5,337 nucleotides of DNA from Bacteroidia bacterium (GTDB lineage: Bacteria > Bacteroidota > Bacteroidia > JABDFU01): assembly GCA_020849195.1 (NCBI GenBank), contig JADLGT010000068.1, forward strand, positions 1 through 5,337, read 5' to 3'. The translations under genes and the position numbers were made by a program. The notes under the pieces are model-generated. The model made no database searches. It saw only the letters and a list, made by a program, of their open reading frames with translations, and was not told the origin of the DNA. This document shows, one piece after another, positions 1 through 5,337 of this stretch (position 1 is the first letter of the stretch; every line of letters starts with the position of its first letter).

Positions 1-616
1 ATAAAATATTGGTCTTAAAAAGCAGGTCATCAAAATCCATTGCACCGGCTTTAAAACATCGGCTGCTGTACTTAGTGTAAATATCACTCATTCGCGGCTT
101 AGCACTCTGGGTATCTTCGTTTATTATTCGTTCGTTGTTTGTGTAAGCTTGCGCTGAAATAAGCATATTTTTTGCTGCCGAAATGCGATTATATACCAAT
201 GCCGGCTTGTAAACTTTATCGTTAAGCCCAAATTCTTTTATAATATCTTTCAACAAGTTCTTCGAATCTTCCGTATCGTAAATTGTAAAGTTTTTCGGAT
301 ACCCGATTTTGTCAGCTTCAACGCGTAGTATTTTTGCAAAAACCGAATGGAAAGTTCCCATCCATAAATTTCGTGCATCATTGCCTGCAATTTTCGAAAT
401 ACGCTCTTTCATTTCACGGGCAGCCTTGTTAGTAAATGTAAGCGCAAGGATATTAAACGGATCAACCCCTTTTTGAATGAGGTGTGCAACACGGTAAGTA
501 AGTACACGAGTTTTACCCGAACCTGCACCGGCAATAATCATTACGGGTCCTTCGGTACACTCAACAGCTTGTCGTTGCACCGGATTTAATTCATCTAAAT
601 AATTTTCGGTTTTCAT
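1..616 (-). CDS. uvrD: UvrD/PcrA-type superfamily 1 DNA helicase, N-terminal part (runs off left edge)
   Basis: The minus strand translates without a stop from an ATG at 616-614 to the window edge, giving 205 residues of a protein that in this family is usually over 700. Visible motifs, in order, are a Q motif (LNPVQRQAV, residues 10-18), Walker A (AGAGSGKT, 29-36), motif Ia (LALTFTNKAAREM, 57-69), motif Ib (GTFHS, 87-91) and the MDFDDLL segment (193-199) that precedes motif II in PcrA and UvrD. The Walker B DExx box and the 2A/2B domains lie outside the window. Family members are ATP-driven 3'-to-5' helicases acting in nucleotide excision repair, mismatch repair and clearing of protein-blocked DNA. 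The ATG is the first plausible start after an in-frame minus-strand stop at 641-643. UvrD, PcrA and Rep cannot be firmly separated from this fragment; the opening and DFDDLL segment look most PcrA/UvrD-like. It is divergent from the small gene at 786. Confidence 0.95.
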   Translation of the reverse strand, partial: MKTENYLDELNPVQRQAVECTEGPVMIIAGAGSGKTRVLTYRVAHLIQKGVDPFNILALTFTNKAAREMKERISKIAGNDARNLWMGTFHSVFAKILRVEADKIGYPKNFTIYDTEDSKNLLKDIIKEFGLNDKVYKPALVYNRISAAKNMLISAQAYTNNERIINEDTQSAKPRMSDIYTKYSSRCFKAGAMDFDDLLFKTNIL

Positions 617-765
617 TTGTGCGTATAAAATTAACGTTAATTACTGCCTAAGCCGATTTTGTTAATAAAATAAATAGTCTTAAAAATTAAAACTGTGATA
701 AAAAAACCGTAATTGAAATAAAATTTTAATAGACTCTTATTCACGCCTAATCCGTTTACCATTAC
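617..765. other. A/T-rich divergent spacer between helicase and DUF2905 genes
   Basis: This spacer separates two divergently transcribed genes and should hold the helicase promoter on the minus strand. I found no exact TAnnTTTG box in the minus direction. The only structured element I see is the 14-bp palindrome at 629-642, listed separately. No open reading frame, tRNA-like or repeat structure is evident in the remainder, which is mostly A/T runs. Confidence 0.6.
629..642. repeat. 14-bp perfect palindrome ahead of the helicase start
   Basis: The sequence AATTAACGTTAATT is its own reverse complement. It lies 12 bases upstream of the helicase ATG (614-616, minus strand). It could be a binding site for a dimeric regulator or part of the helicase leader. 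In an A/T-rich spacer a palindrome of this size may also be chance, and no second copy was noticed in the window. Confidence 0.5.
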
Positions 766-773
766 TACATTTG
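766..773 (+). promoter_or_regulatory. Bacteroidota -7 promoter box (TACATTTG) for the DUF2905 gene
   Basis: TACATTTG matches the TAnnTTTG -7 consensus of the Bacteroidota housekeeping sigma factor. No clear TTG -33 element is seen 17-23 bases upstream, so the call rests on the -7 box and its position. A start site a few bases downstream would fall near 778-782, leaving only about 4-8 nt before the ATG at 786. Confidence 0.5.
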
Positions 774-785
774 TGTTTTTACAAA

Positions 786-1010
786 ATGCAAACTTTAGGA
801 AAATATTTAATTGTTTTTGGATGTATCATTTTGGTTGCAGGACTAATGTTTTGGTTATTCGGAAATAAGTTGAGTTGGTTTGGGAAATTACCCGGAGACA
901 TAAATATTGAAAAAGGTAATGTTAAAATATACATACCACTCACTACCATGTTGTTGATAAGTTTTTTGTTAAGTGCAATTCTATGGATTATTCGAAAATT
1001 TTTAGGATAG
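786..1010 (+). CDS. DUF2905 family small two-helix membrane protein
   Basis: The product has 74 residues. It has a hydrophobic segment at about residues 5-25, a short loop with the signature FGKLPGDINIEKGNVKIYIP (32-51), a second hydrophobic segment at about 50-69, and a basic end (RKFLG). Two membrane helices around a conserved LPGDI.IE..N...Y.PLTT stretch are the hallmark of DUF2905, a family common in bacteria with no established function, so no role is assigned. I chose ATG 786 over the in-frame TTG at 771 because the TTG lies inside the apparent -7 promoter box and would add an atypical MCFYK extension; the family normally begins just before the first helix. The gene stands between a divergent helicase and the rpsL operon and probably has its own transcript. 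It could be read through into rpsL if the inverted repeat at 1132-1167 does not terminate. Confidence 0.88.
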   Translation: MQTLGKYLIVFGCIILVAGLMFWLFGNKLSWFGKLPGDINIEKGNVKIYIPLTTMLLISFLLSAILWIIRKFLG

Positions 1011-1131
1011 TTGCAGAATAAATATAAAATACTAATAATCAGGACAATATAAAAATTTGTGAGCTAATCTTTAAGTGATTTATTTTTATTCATTTGTTCC
1101 GACACCTTTTAAAATCCTTTATTTTTCTTTG
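1011..1131 (+). other. A/T-rich spacer after the DUF2905 gene
   Basis: About 120 bases follow the DUF2905 stop before the large inverted repeat. I see no coding frame with recognisable content and no good terminator hairpin. The only dyad is a weak AATC/GATT pair before a T-rich stretch near 1065-1090. There is no exact TAnnTTTG box in this part. Confidence 0.5.
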
Positions 1132-1167
1132 AAATAATTACAAACAAAGGCTTGTTTGTAATTATTT
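1132..1167. repeat. Perfect 16-bp inverted repeat with 4-base AGGC spacer upstream of rpsL
   Basis: The left arm (1132-1147) AAATAATTACAAACAA pairs with the right arm (1152-1167) at all 16 positions around the loop AGGC. Only two of the pairs are G-C. The right arm runs into a T run (1165-1169) and ends four bases before the rpsL -7 box; it also contains the only suitable TTG for a -33 element. It could be an intrinsic terminator for the upstream small gene (a hairpin followed by Ts in the plus direction) or a dimer operator covering the -33 region of the ribosomal promoter. Sequence alone does not decide between them. Confidence 0.85.
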
Positions 1168-1179
1168 TTCATACCTTTG
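1152..1179 (+). promoter_or_regulatory. Promoter of the rpsL-rpsG-fusA-rpsJ-rplC operon
   Basis: TACCTTTG at 1172-1179 is an exact match to the Bacteroidota -7 consensus TAnnTTTG. A TTG at 1152-1154 lies 17 bases upstream and can serve as the -33 element; this is at the short end of the usual spacing. Transcription would start near 1182-1186, giving a leader of about 75 nt to the rpsL ATG. The -33 element sits inside the right arm of the inverted repeat, so a factor binding that dyad could block the polymerase. Confidence 0.75.
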
Positions 1180-1181
1180 CC

Positions 1182-1210
1182 GTCCCCCTAAAAATAGGGA
1201 GGCTTTTTTT
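1182..1210 (+). promoter_or_regulatory. 5' leader hairpin followed by seven T, start of the rpsL operon mRNA
   Basis: CCCTA (1186-1190) pairs with TAGGG (1195-1199) around an AAAA loop. With A1200 bulged and C1185 unpaired or stacked, the stem extends through C1184-G1201, a T1183-G1202 wobble and G1182-C1203. Seven T follow at 1204-1210. The shape is that of an intrinsic terminator or attenuator, but it begins almost at the predicted transcription start. It could end readthrough from upstream, attenuate very early, shield the 5' end of the mRNA, or be a ribosomal-protein binding site. The pairing is visible; the function is inference. Confidence 0.6.
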
Positions 1211-1258
1211 ATTGGTAAAACCATAATAAAACATAGGTATTTTAACTAAAAACAAAAC

Positions 1259-1666
1259 ATGCCAACCATTCAGCAATTAGTTCGCAAAGGACGTTTCAAA
1301 GCTTCCAACAGAAGTAAGTCGGCTGCATTAAACTCCGCTCCACAAAAGCGTGGAGTTTGTACCCGCGTTTACACTACCACTCCTAAAAAACCAAACTCGG
1401 CTATGCGTAAAGTAGCTAAAGTAAGGCTCACCAACAAGGTGGAAGTAATAGCATATATTCCGGGCGAAGGACACAATTTGCAAGAACACTCAATTGTTTT
1501 GATTCGTGGTGGTCGTGTAAAAGATCTGCCGGGTGTTCGTTATCACATAGTGCGCGGAGCACTTGACACGGCGGGTGTTGAAGGCAGAAATCAACGTCGG
1601 TCGAAATACGGGACGAAAAAACCTAAAGGCGGAAAGGCTGCACCTGCTGCTAAAAAAGAAGCATAA
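1259..1666 (+). CDS. rpsL: 30S ribosomal protein S12 (uS12)
   Basis: The 135-residue product is S12 throughout: the [23 protein letters not shown] block (about 29-51), [18 protein letters not shown] (68-85), [21 protein letters not shown] (86-106) and the [13 protein letters not shown] region. S12 lies at the decoding centre of the 30S subunit and monitors codon-anticodon pairing. The lysines tied to streptomycin response, K43 and K88 (numbered with Met1), are both wild type. D89, the residue methylthiolated by RimO in E. coli, is present. A short Gly/Ala/Lys tail (about 124-135) makes it some 11 residues longer than the E. coli protein. The ATG follows an A-rich stretch with no Shine-Dalgarno sequence. 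It is the first gene of the operon, and a second in-frame TAA follows at 1670-1672. Confidence 0.99.
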   Translation: MPTIQQLVRKGRFKASNRSKSAALNSAPQKRGVCTRVYTTTPKKPNSAMRKVAKVRLTNKVEVIAYIPGEGHNLQEHSIVLIRGGRVKDLPGVRYHIVRGALDTAGVEGRNQRRSKYGTKKPKGGKAAPAAKKEA

Positions 1667-1691
1667 GTATAAACACTATCAGAATAATTAA

Positions 1692-2159
1692 ATGAGAAAG
1701 ACCAAAGCCAAAAAAAGACACGTGTTGCCCGATCCTAAATTCAAGGATGTGCTTGTTTCACGTTTTGTGAATAACATGATGTACAGCGGAAAGAAAGAAA
1801 CCTCTTACAGAATTTTCTACAATGCTTTTGAAATTGTACAGCAAAAAACACAACAAGATGGTTTGGAAACATGGAAAAAAGCATTGTCAAATGTAACTCC
1901 AACCGTTGAGGTACGCAGTCGAAGAGTGGGAGGGGCTACATTTCAAATCCCTACGGAGATTCGTCCCGAAAGACGTTTGTCGATGGCTATGAAATGGTTA
2001 ATAGAATATTCGCGTGCACGCAATGAAAAATCAATGGAGAATAAACTTGCTGCCGAAATAATTTCTGCTGCAAAAGAAGAAGGTGCAGCATTCAAGAAAA
2101 AAGAAGATGTACATAAAATGGCAGAAGCCAACAAGGCTTTCTCTCATTTTCGGTTTTAA
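1692..2159 (+). CDS. rpsG: 30S ribosomal protein S7 (uS7)
   Basis: The 155-residue product matches S7 in length and content. It has a basic N-terminal tail (residues 1-9) and VLPDPKF (11-17), then [14 protein letters not shown] (22-35). The beta-hairpin [20 protein letters not shown] (73-92) reaches the E site, and the C-terminal block KLAAEI...[22 protein letters not shown] follows. S7 starts assembly of the 30S head by binding the 3' domain of 16S rRNA and touches mRNA and tRNA at the exit site. The start lies 25 bases after rpsL, with no Shine-Dalgarno. In E. coli, S7 represses its operon through a structure in a longer rpsL-rpsG gap; the gap here is too short for that arrangement. Confidence 0.99.
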   Translation: MRKTKAKKRHVLPDPKFKDVLVSRFVNNMMYSGKKETSYRIFYNAFEIVQQKTQQDGLETWKKALSNVTPTVEVRSRRVGGATFQIPTEIRPERRLSMAMKWLIEYSRARNEKSMENKLAAEIISAAKEEGAAFKKKEDVHKMAEANKAFSHFRF

Positions 2160-2197
2160 TTAATAGAAGGTATAAGTAAAGGGCAAACATAAAAAGC

Positions 2198-4315
2198 ATG
2201 AGCGATTTAAAATTCACCAGAAACATTGGAATAGCTGCTCACATCGATGCAGGAAAGACCACCTGTACCGAGCGTATATTGTATTATACCGGAGTAAACC
2301 ATAAAATTGGCGAAGTACACGATGGTGCTGCAACCATGGACTGGATGGTGCAAGAGCAAGAACGAGGCATTACGATTACTTCTGCCGCAACAACTTGTTT
2401 TTGGAACTATCGAAATAATAAATACAAAGTAAATATTATTGATACTCCCGGTCACGTTGATTTTACAGTCGAAGTAAACCGCTCATTACGTATTCTTGAT
2501 GGATTGGTATTTTTATTCTCGGCTGTTGACGGGGTTGAACCTCAATCGGAAACAAACTGGCGTCTGGCAAACAATTACAACGTAACCCGCATCGGTTTCG
2601 TAAATAAAATGGATCGTCAGGGTGCCGATTTTCTGAATGTTGTAAAACAAGTGAAAGAAGTTTTAGGCGGAAACCCAATACCTCTTCAGTTACCAATTGG
2701 CGCCGAAGAAAATTTTCAAGGGGTAGTTGATCTAATCAATAACCGCGGTATTGTTTGGAATGAACAAGATAAAGGAATGACTTACAACGTTGTTCCTATT
2801 CCGGCCGACATGGCTGATGAGGTAAAAGAATGGAGAGCCAAATTATTGGAATCGATCGCCGAGTTTGACGATAAACTAATGGAGAAATTTTTCGACAATC
2901 CCGATTCTATTTCTGAAGCTGAAATTCTCTCCGCTCTTCGTCAAGCTTGTATTGCAAATAAAGTTGTGCCTATGGTATGTGGCTCTGCTTTTAAAAATAA
3001 AGGTGTTCAAACCATGCTCGACTATGTAATGGAACTGATGCCTAGCCCTCTTGATAAAGAAAATATTGTTGGCACAAACCCTGACACTGGAGAAGAAACA
3101 AAACGTAAGCCCGATGCCAAAGAACCTTTTACGGCGCTTGCTTTTAAAATTGCTACCGATCCCTTTGTGGGTCGTCTGTGTTTTTTCCGCGCTTATTCAG
3201 GTCGCCTCGATGCAGGTTCGTATGTGTTGAATACACGCAGCGGAAACAAAGAACGTATTTCCCGTATTTTCCAAATGCATGCCAATAAACAAAATGCAAT
3301 CGAGTTCATCGAAGCCGGCGATATTGGAGCAGCCGTTGGGTTTAAAGATATTAAAACAGGCGACACACTTTGCGACGAAAAAAATCCAATCGTTCTCGAA
3401 GCAATGAATTTTCCAGAACCTGTTATTGGTGTTGCAATTGAACCAAAAACCCAAGCCGACCTCGATAAGCTTGGTGTGTCTCTTGCAAAACTCGCTGAAG
3501 AAGATCCTACATTCCGCGTTAAAACGGATGAAGATTCCGGACAAACAATTATTAGCGGAATGGGAGAACTTCATTTGGAAATTATAATGGACAGATTGAA
3601 ACGCGAGTTTAAAGTGGAAGTAAATCAAGGTCCTCCACAGGTAGCGTATAAAGAAGCATTAAATGCAACAGTTGATCATAAAGAGGTTTATAAAAAACAA
3701 ACCGGCGGGCGTGGTAAGTTTGCCGACATACGTTTTAGTGTTGGACCGGTTGACTCTGATTGGGACGTGTCGAAAGATGAGTTACAATTTATAAATGAAA
3801 TTAAAGGCGGAAATATTCCAAAAGAATTTATACCGGCGGTTGAAAAAGGTTTCAGAGCTGCAATGGTAAATGGTGTATTGGCCGGTTATCCCGTGAACAG
3901 TATGAAGGTTGTGCTGAACGATGGTTCTTATCACGACGTTGACTCAGATGCGCTTTCGTTCGAAATTTGTGCGCGTACAGCTTTCCGCGAATCATTACCT
4001 AAAGCTAAACCCGTACTGCTTGAACCCATCATGAAAGTGGAGGTAATTACACCCGAACAAAATATGGGCGATGTAGTAGGAGACCTTAACAAACGCCGCG
4101 GACAAATTGAAGGAATGGATTCGAAAGGAACCGCACAAGTGGTAAAAGCTAAAGTTCCGCTTTCCGAAATGTTTGGTTACGTTACGCAATTACGTACAAT
4201 CACATCAGGTCGTGCAACATCAACAATGGAGTTTTCTCATTATGCCGAAACACCTCGTGCAACTTCTGAAGAGGTTATCGCAAAAGCAAAAGGAAAAAAA
4301 GCAGAAAAAGTTTAA
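2198..4315 (+). CDS. fusA: Translation elongation factor G (EF-G)
   Basis: This 705-residue GTPase drives translocation of tRNA and mRNA through the ribosome and, with ribosome recycling factor, splits the subunits after termination. All nucleotide-binding motifs are present: G1 AHIDAGKT (14-21), G2 RGITI (56-60), G3 DTPGHVD with catalytic H86 (82-88), G4 NKMD (136-139) and G5 GSAFKNKG (262-269). Domain II starts near 306 and domain III covers about 400-480, with [10 protein letters not shown] at 453-462. Domain IV (about 480-605) includes [10 protein letters not shown] and the tip [13 protein letters not shown] with H579; domain V follows, with [13 protein letters not shown] (628-640). A Lys-rich tail ends the protein. 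F89, H459 and L460, in the region where fusidic-acid resistance changes arise, are as in ordinary EF-G. Its place in the ribosomal operon and full set of motifs mark it as the housekeeping EF-G, not a diverged paralogue. Tandem TAA TAA stops end it. tuf does not follow, unlike in E. coli. Confidence 0.99.
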   Translation: MSDLKFTRNIGIAAHIDAGKTTCTERILYYTGVNHKIGEVHDGAATMDWMVQEQERGITITSAATTCFWNYRNNKYKVNIIDTPGHVDFTVEVNRSLRILDGLVFLFSAVDGVEPQSETNWRLANNYNVTRIGFVNKMDRQGADFLNVVKQVKEVLGGNPIPLQLPIGAEENFQGVVDLINNRGIVWNEQDKGMTYNVVPIPADMADEVKEWRAKLLESIAEFDDKLMEKFFDNPDSISEAEILSALRQACIANKVVPMVCGSAFKNKGVQTMLDYVMELMPSPLDKENIVGTNPDTGEETKRKPDAKEPFTALAFKIATDPFVGRLCFFRAYSGRLDAGSYVLNTRSGNKERISRIFQMHANKQNAIEFIEAGDIGAAVGFKDIKTGDTLCDEKNPIVLEAMNFPEPVIGVAIEPKTQADLDKLGVSLAKLAEEDPTFRVKTDEDSGQTIISGMGELHLEIIMDRLKREFKVEVNQGPPQVAYKEALNATVDHKEVYKKQTGGRGKFADIRFSVGPVDSDWDVSKDELQFINEIKGGNIPKEFIPAVEKGFRAAMVNGVLAGYPVNSMKVVLNDGSYHDVDSDALSFEICARTAFRESLPKAKPVLLEPIMKVEVITPEQNMGDVVGDLNKRRGQIEGMDSKGTAQVVKAKVPLSEMFGYVTQLRTITSGRATSTMEFSHYAETPRATSEEVIAKAKGKKAEKV

Positions 4316-4341
4316 TAAACGTTCTTTATAATCGAAAAGCT

Positions 4342-4647
4342 ATGAGCCAGAAAATCAGAATTAAATTAAAGTCGTACGATTACAACTTAGTAGATAAATC
4401 GGCCGAAAAAATCGTGAAAACTGTAAAATCTACCGGTGCTGTTGTTAGTGGTCCAATTCCATTGCCAACACATACACGTATTTATACAGTACTTAAATCC
4501 CCTCACGTAAATAAAAAGGCTCGCGACCAATTTCAACTGCGTTCATATAAAAGACTCATGGATATTTACAGCTCAACTTCAAAAACAGTTGATGCACTTA
4601 TGAAACTTGAGTTGCCAAGCGGAGTTGAAGTTGAAATAAAAGTGTAG
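4342..4647 (+). CDS. rpsJ: 30S ribosomal protein S10 / NusE (uS10)
   Basis: The 101-residue product carries the S10 signatures: [21 protein letters not shown] (about 5-25), the loop segment [28 protein letters not shown] (37-64) and [21 protein letters not shown] at the end. S10 sits in the 30S head and, as NusE, joins NusB and NusG in transcription antitermination complexes and in coupling transcription to translation. The loop KSPHVNKK (52-59), where tetracycline and tigecycline resistance changes have been reported in other bacteria, has the ordinary sequence. The gene starts 26 bases after fusA, so the long leader that controls the S10 operon in E. coli is absent. No Shine-Dalgarno is seen. 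Confidence 0.99.
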   Translation: MSQKIRIKLKSYDYNLVDKSAEKIVKTVKSTGAVVSGPIPLPTHTRIYTVLKSPHVNKKARDQFQLRSYKRLMDIYSSTSKTVDALMKLELPSGVEVEIKV

Positions 4648-4687
4648 TTAAAAATCAATAATCAATATTTAAAAAGTATAAACAAAA

Positions 4688-5305
4688 ATGTCTGGAATAA
4701 TAGGTAAAAAAATAGGAATGACTAGCGTATTCAGCGCCTCTGGGAAATACATCCCATGCACAGTTATTGAAGCCGGTCCTTGCGTTGTAACGCAAGTAAA
4801 AACCTTGGAAAAAGACGGATATCAGTCAGTACAGTTAGCTTTCGACGAAAAAAAGGAAAAGCATACTTCTGCTGCAATGAAAGGTCATTTTACTAAAGCA
4901 AAAACGACTCCAAAACGTAAACTCGTTGAGTTCGCTGAGTTTGCTAACCCATTGAATTTGGGCGATAGAGTTACTGTTGAACTCTTCGCCGAAGGTGAAT
5001 TCGTTGACGTAGTCGGCACTTCGAAGGGTAAAGGTTTTCAGGGCGTTGTTAAACGTCATGGTTTTAGTGGTGTTGGTGGACAAACTCACGGTCAGCACGA
5101 CCGCCAGCGTGCGCCGGGTTCGTTGGGTAACTCATCTACCGGGGCTCGAGTTATCAAGGGAATGCGTATGGCAGGACGTACAGGAGGTAACCGGAAAAAG
5201 GCTCTTAATCTTGAAGTGGTAAAAGTTTTTGCCGATAAAAACTTACTCGTTATTCGTGGATCGGTGCCCGGAGCGAGAGGTTCTTACGTATGTATTGAAA
5301 AATAA
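4688..5305 (+). CDS. rplC: 50S ribosomal protein L3 (uL3)
   Basis: The 205-residue product begins [15 protein letters not shown] and has the L3 core: [17 protein letters not shown] (110-126), [18 protein letters not shown] (130-147), [11 protein letters not shown] (157-167) and the C-terminal [17 protein letters not shown] (185-201). L3 binds 23S rRNA early in 50S assembly, and its central extension reaches towards the peptidyl-transferase centre. Where E. coli L3 has a glutamine at 150 that is N5-methylated by PrmB, the matching segment here reads [10 protein letters not shown] with serine at 150, so that modification site is absent, as I expect in many bacteria outside the gamma-proteobacteria. 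The ATG follows an A-rich stretch, 40 bases after rpsJ. Confidence 0.99.
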   Translation: MSGIIGKKIGMTSVFSASGKYIPCTVIEAGPCVVTQVKTLEKDGYQSVQLAFDEKKEKHTSAAMKGHFTKAKTTPKRKLVEFAEFANPLNLGDRVTVELFAEGEFVDVVGTSKGKGFQGVVKRHGFSGVGGQTHGQHDRQRAPGSLGNSSTGARVIKGMRMAGRTGGNRKKALNLEVVKVFADKNLLVIRGSVPGARGSYVCIEK

Positions 5306-5332
5306 AAATCAAACACTTGAATATTTTTTAAA

Positions 5333-5337
5333 ATGGA
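5333..5337 (+). CDS. rplD: Probable start of 50S ribosomal protein L4 gene (first bases only)
   Basis: An ATG followed by GA lies 27 bases after the rplC stop, after an A/T-rich spacer like the others in this operon. In bacteria rplD (L4) nearly always follows rplC, and the spacing fits. Only the Met and two bases of the next codon (Glu or Asp) are visible, so the identity rests on conserved gene order and not on protein sequence. Confidence 0.6.

Noticed and set aside
771..785. TTG at 771 as the start of the DUF2905 gene
   Set aside because: The TTG is part of the TACATTTG promoter box and would add an MCFYK extension not typical of the family; ATG 786 gives the expected N terminus.
1060..1090. 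Weak AATC/GATT stem before a T-rich stretch as a terminator of the DUF2905 gene
   Set aside because: The stem is only about four base pairs; the 16-bp inverted repeat downstream is a far better candidate.
1666..1674. AGTATAAAC shared between the rpsL-rpsG gap and the rpsJ-rplC gap (4675-4683)
   Set aside because: A 9-mer repeated twice in A/T-rich spacers can easily be chance; distances to the next start differ (17 and 4 bases) and the other gaps lack it.
1943..2134. Minus-strand open frame inside rpsG
   Set aside because: It is antisense to conserved S7 codons with no promoter box or start context; a shadow frame.
2207..2696. Two minus-strand open frames (2207-2455 and 2463-2696) inside the 5' part of fusA
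   Set aside because: Both are complementary to the highly conserved EF-G GTPase domain, and their products show no recognisable domain.
3197..3628. A 143-codon open frame on the minus strand inside fusA
   Set aside because: It lies wholly antisense to an intact, clearly conserved EF-G gene, has a Cys/Phe/Asn-rich composition typical of reversed coding sequence, and resembles no family I know.
3995..4189. Minus-strand open frame opposite the domain IV/V region of fusA
   Set aside because: It is antisense to conserved EF-G sequence and shows no independent coding signal.
4648..4687. AATCA repeats (ATCAATAATCAATA) in the rpsJ-rplC gap as a regulatory repeat
   Set aside because: There are only two short imperfect units in an A/T-rich spacer, with no dyad or promoter box attached.
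4835..5098. Minus-strand open frame inside rplC
   Set aside because: It is antisense to conserved L3 sequence; the composition is that of a reversed ribosomal-protein gene.

Overview
The window is a stretch of core chromosome from a member of the Bacteroidota (Bacteroidetes). Four things point there: the gene order rpsL-rpsG-fusA-rpsJ-rplC with no tuf after fusA; A/T-rich spacers with no Shine-Dalgarno sequence before the starts; promoter boxes of the TAnnTTTG type that this phylum uses instead of TATAAT; and S7 and S12 sequences of Bacteroidota style. I cannot place it below phylum level from sequence alone.

Left part (1-1010). The first 616 bases hold the N-terminal 205 codons of a UvrD/PcrA-type superfamily 1 DNA helicase on the minus strand, running off the left edge. 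A 169-base A/T-rich divergent spacer follows, with a 14-bp palindrome just ahead of the helicase start and a TAnnTTTG box just ahead of the next gene. That gene is on the plus strand and encodes a 74-residue, two-helix membrane protein of the uncharacterised DUF2905 family.

Control region (1011-1258). This 248-base spacer carries the apparent promoter of the ribosomal operon. It contains a perfect 16-bp inverted repeat, a TACCTTTG box directly after it, then a G/C-rich hairpin followed by seven T where the mRNA leader should begin. The leader to rpsL would be about 75 nt.

Right part (1259-5337). Genes for S12, S7, elongation factor G, S10 and L3 lie in one direction with gaps of 25-40 bases, and the first bases of what should be rplD (L4) close the window. 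All five complete genes are intact and of normal length. In E. coli these genes are split between the str and S10 operons, each with its own feedback operator; here they form one tight run with no room for the E. coli-type internal operators, so any feedback control is more likely in the leader upstream of rpsL.

I see no mobile element, CRISPR array, tRNA or rRNA gene, and no new multi-gene system. The parts worth a second look are the stacked dyad, promoter and hairpin before rpsL and the very short leader of the small membrane-protein gene.
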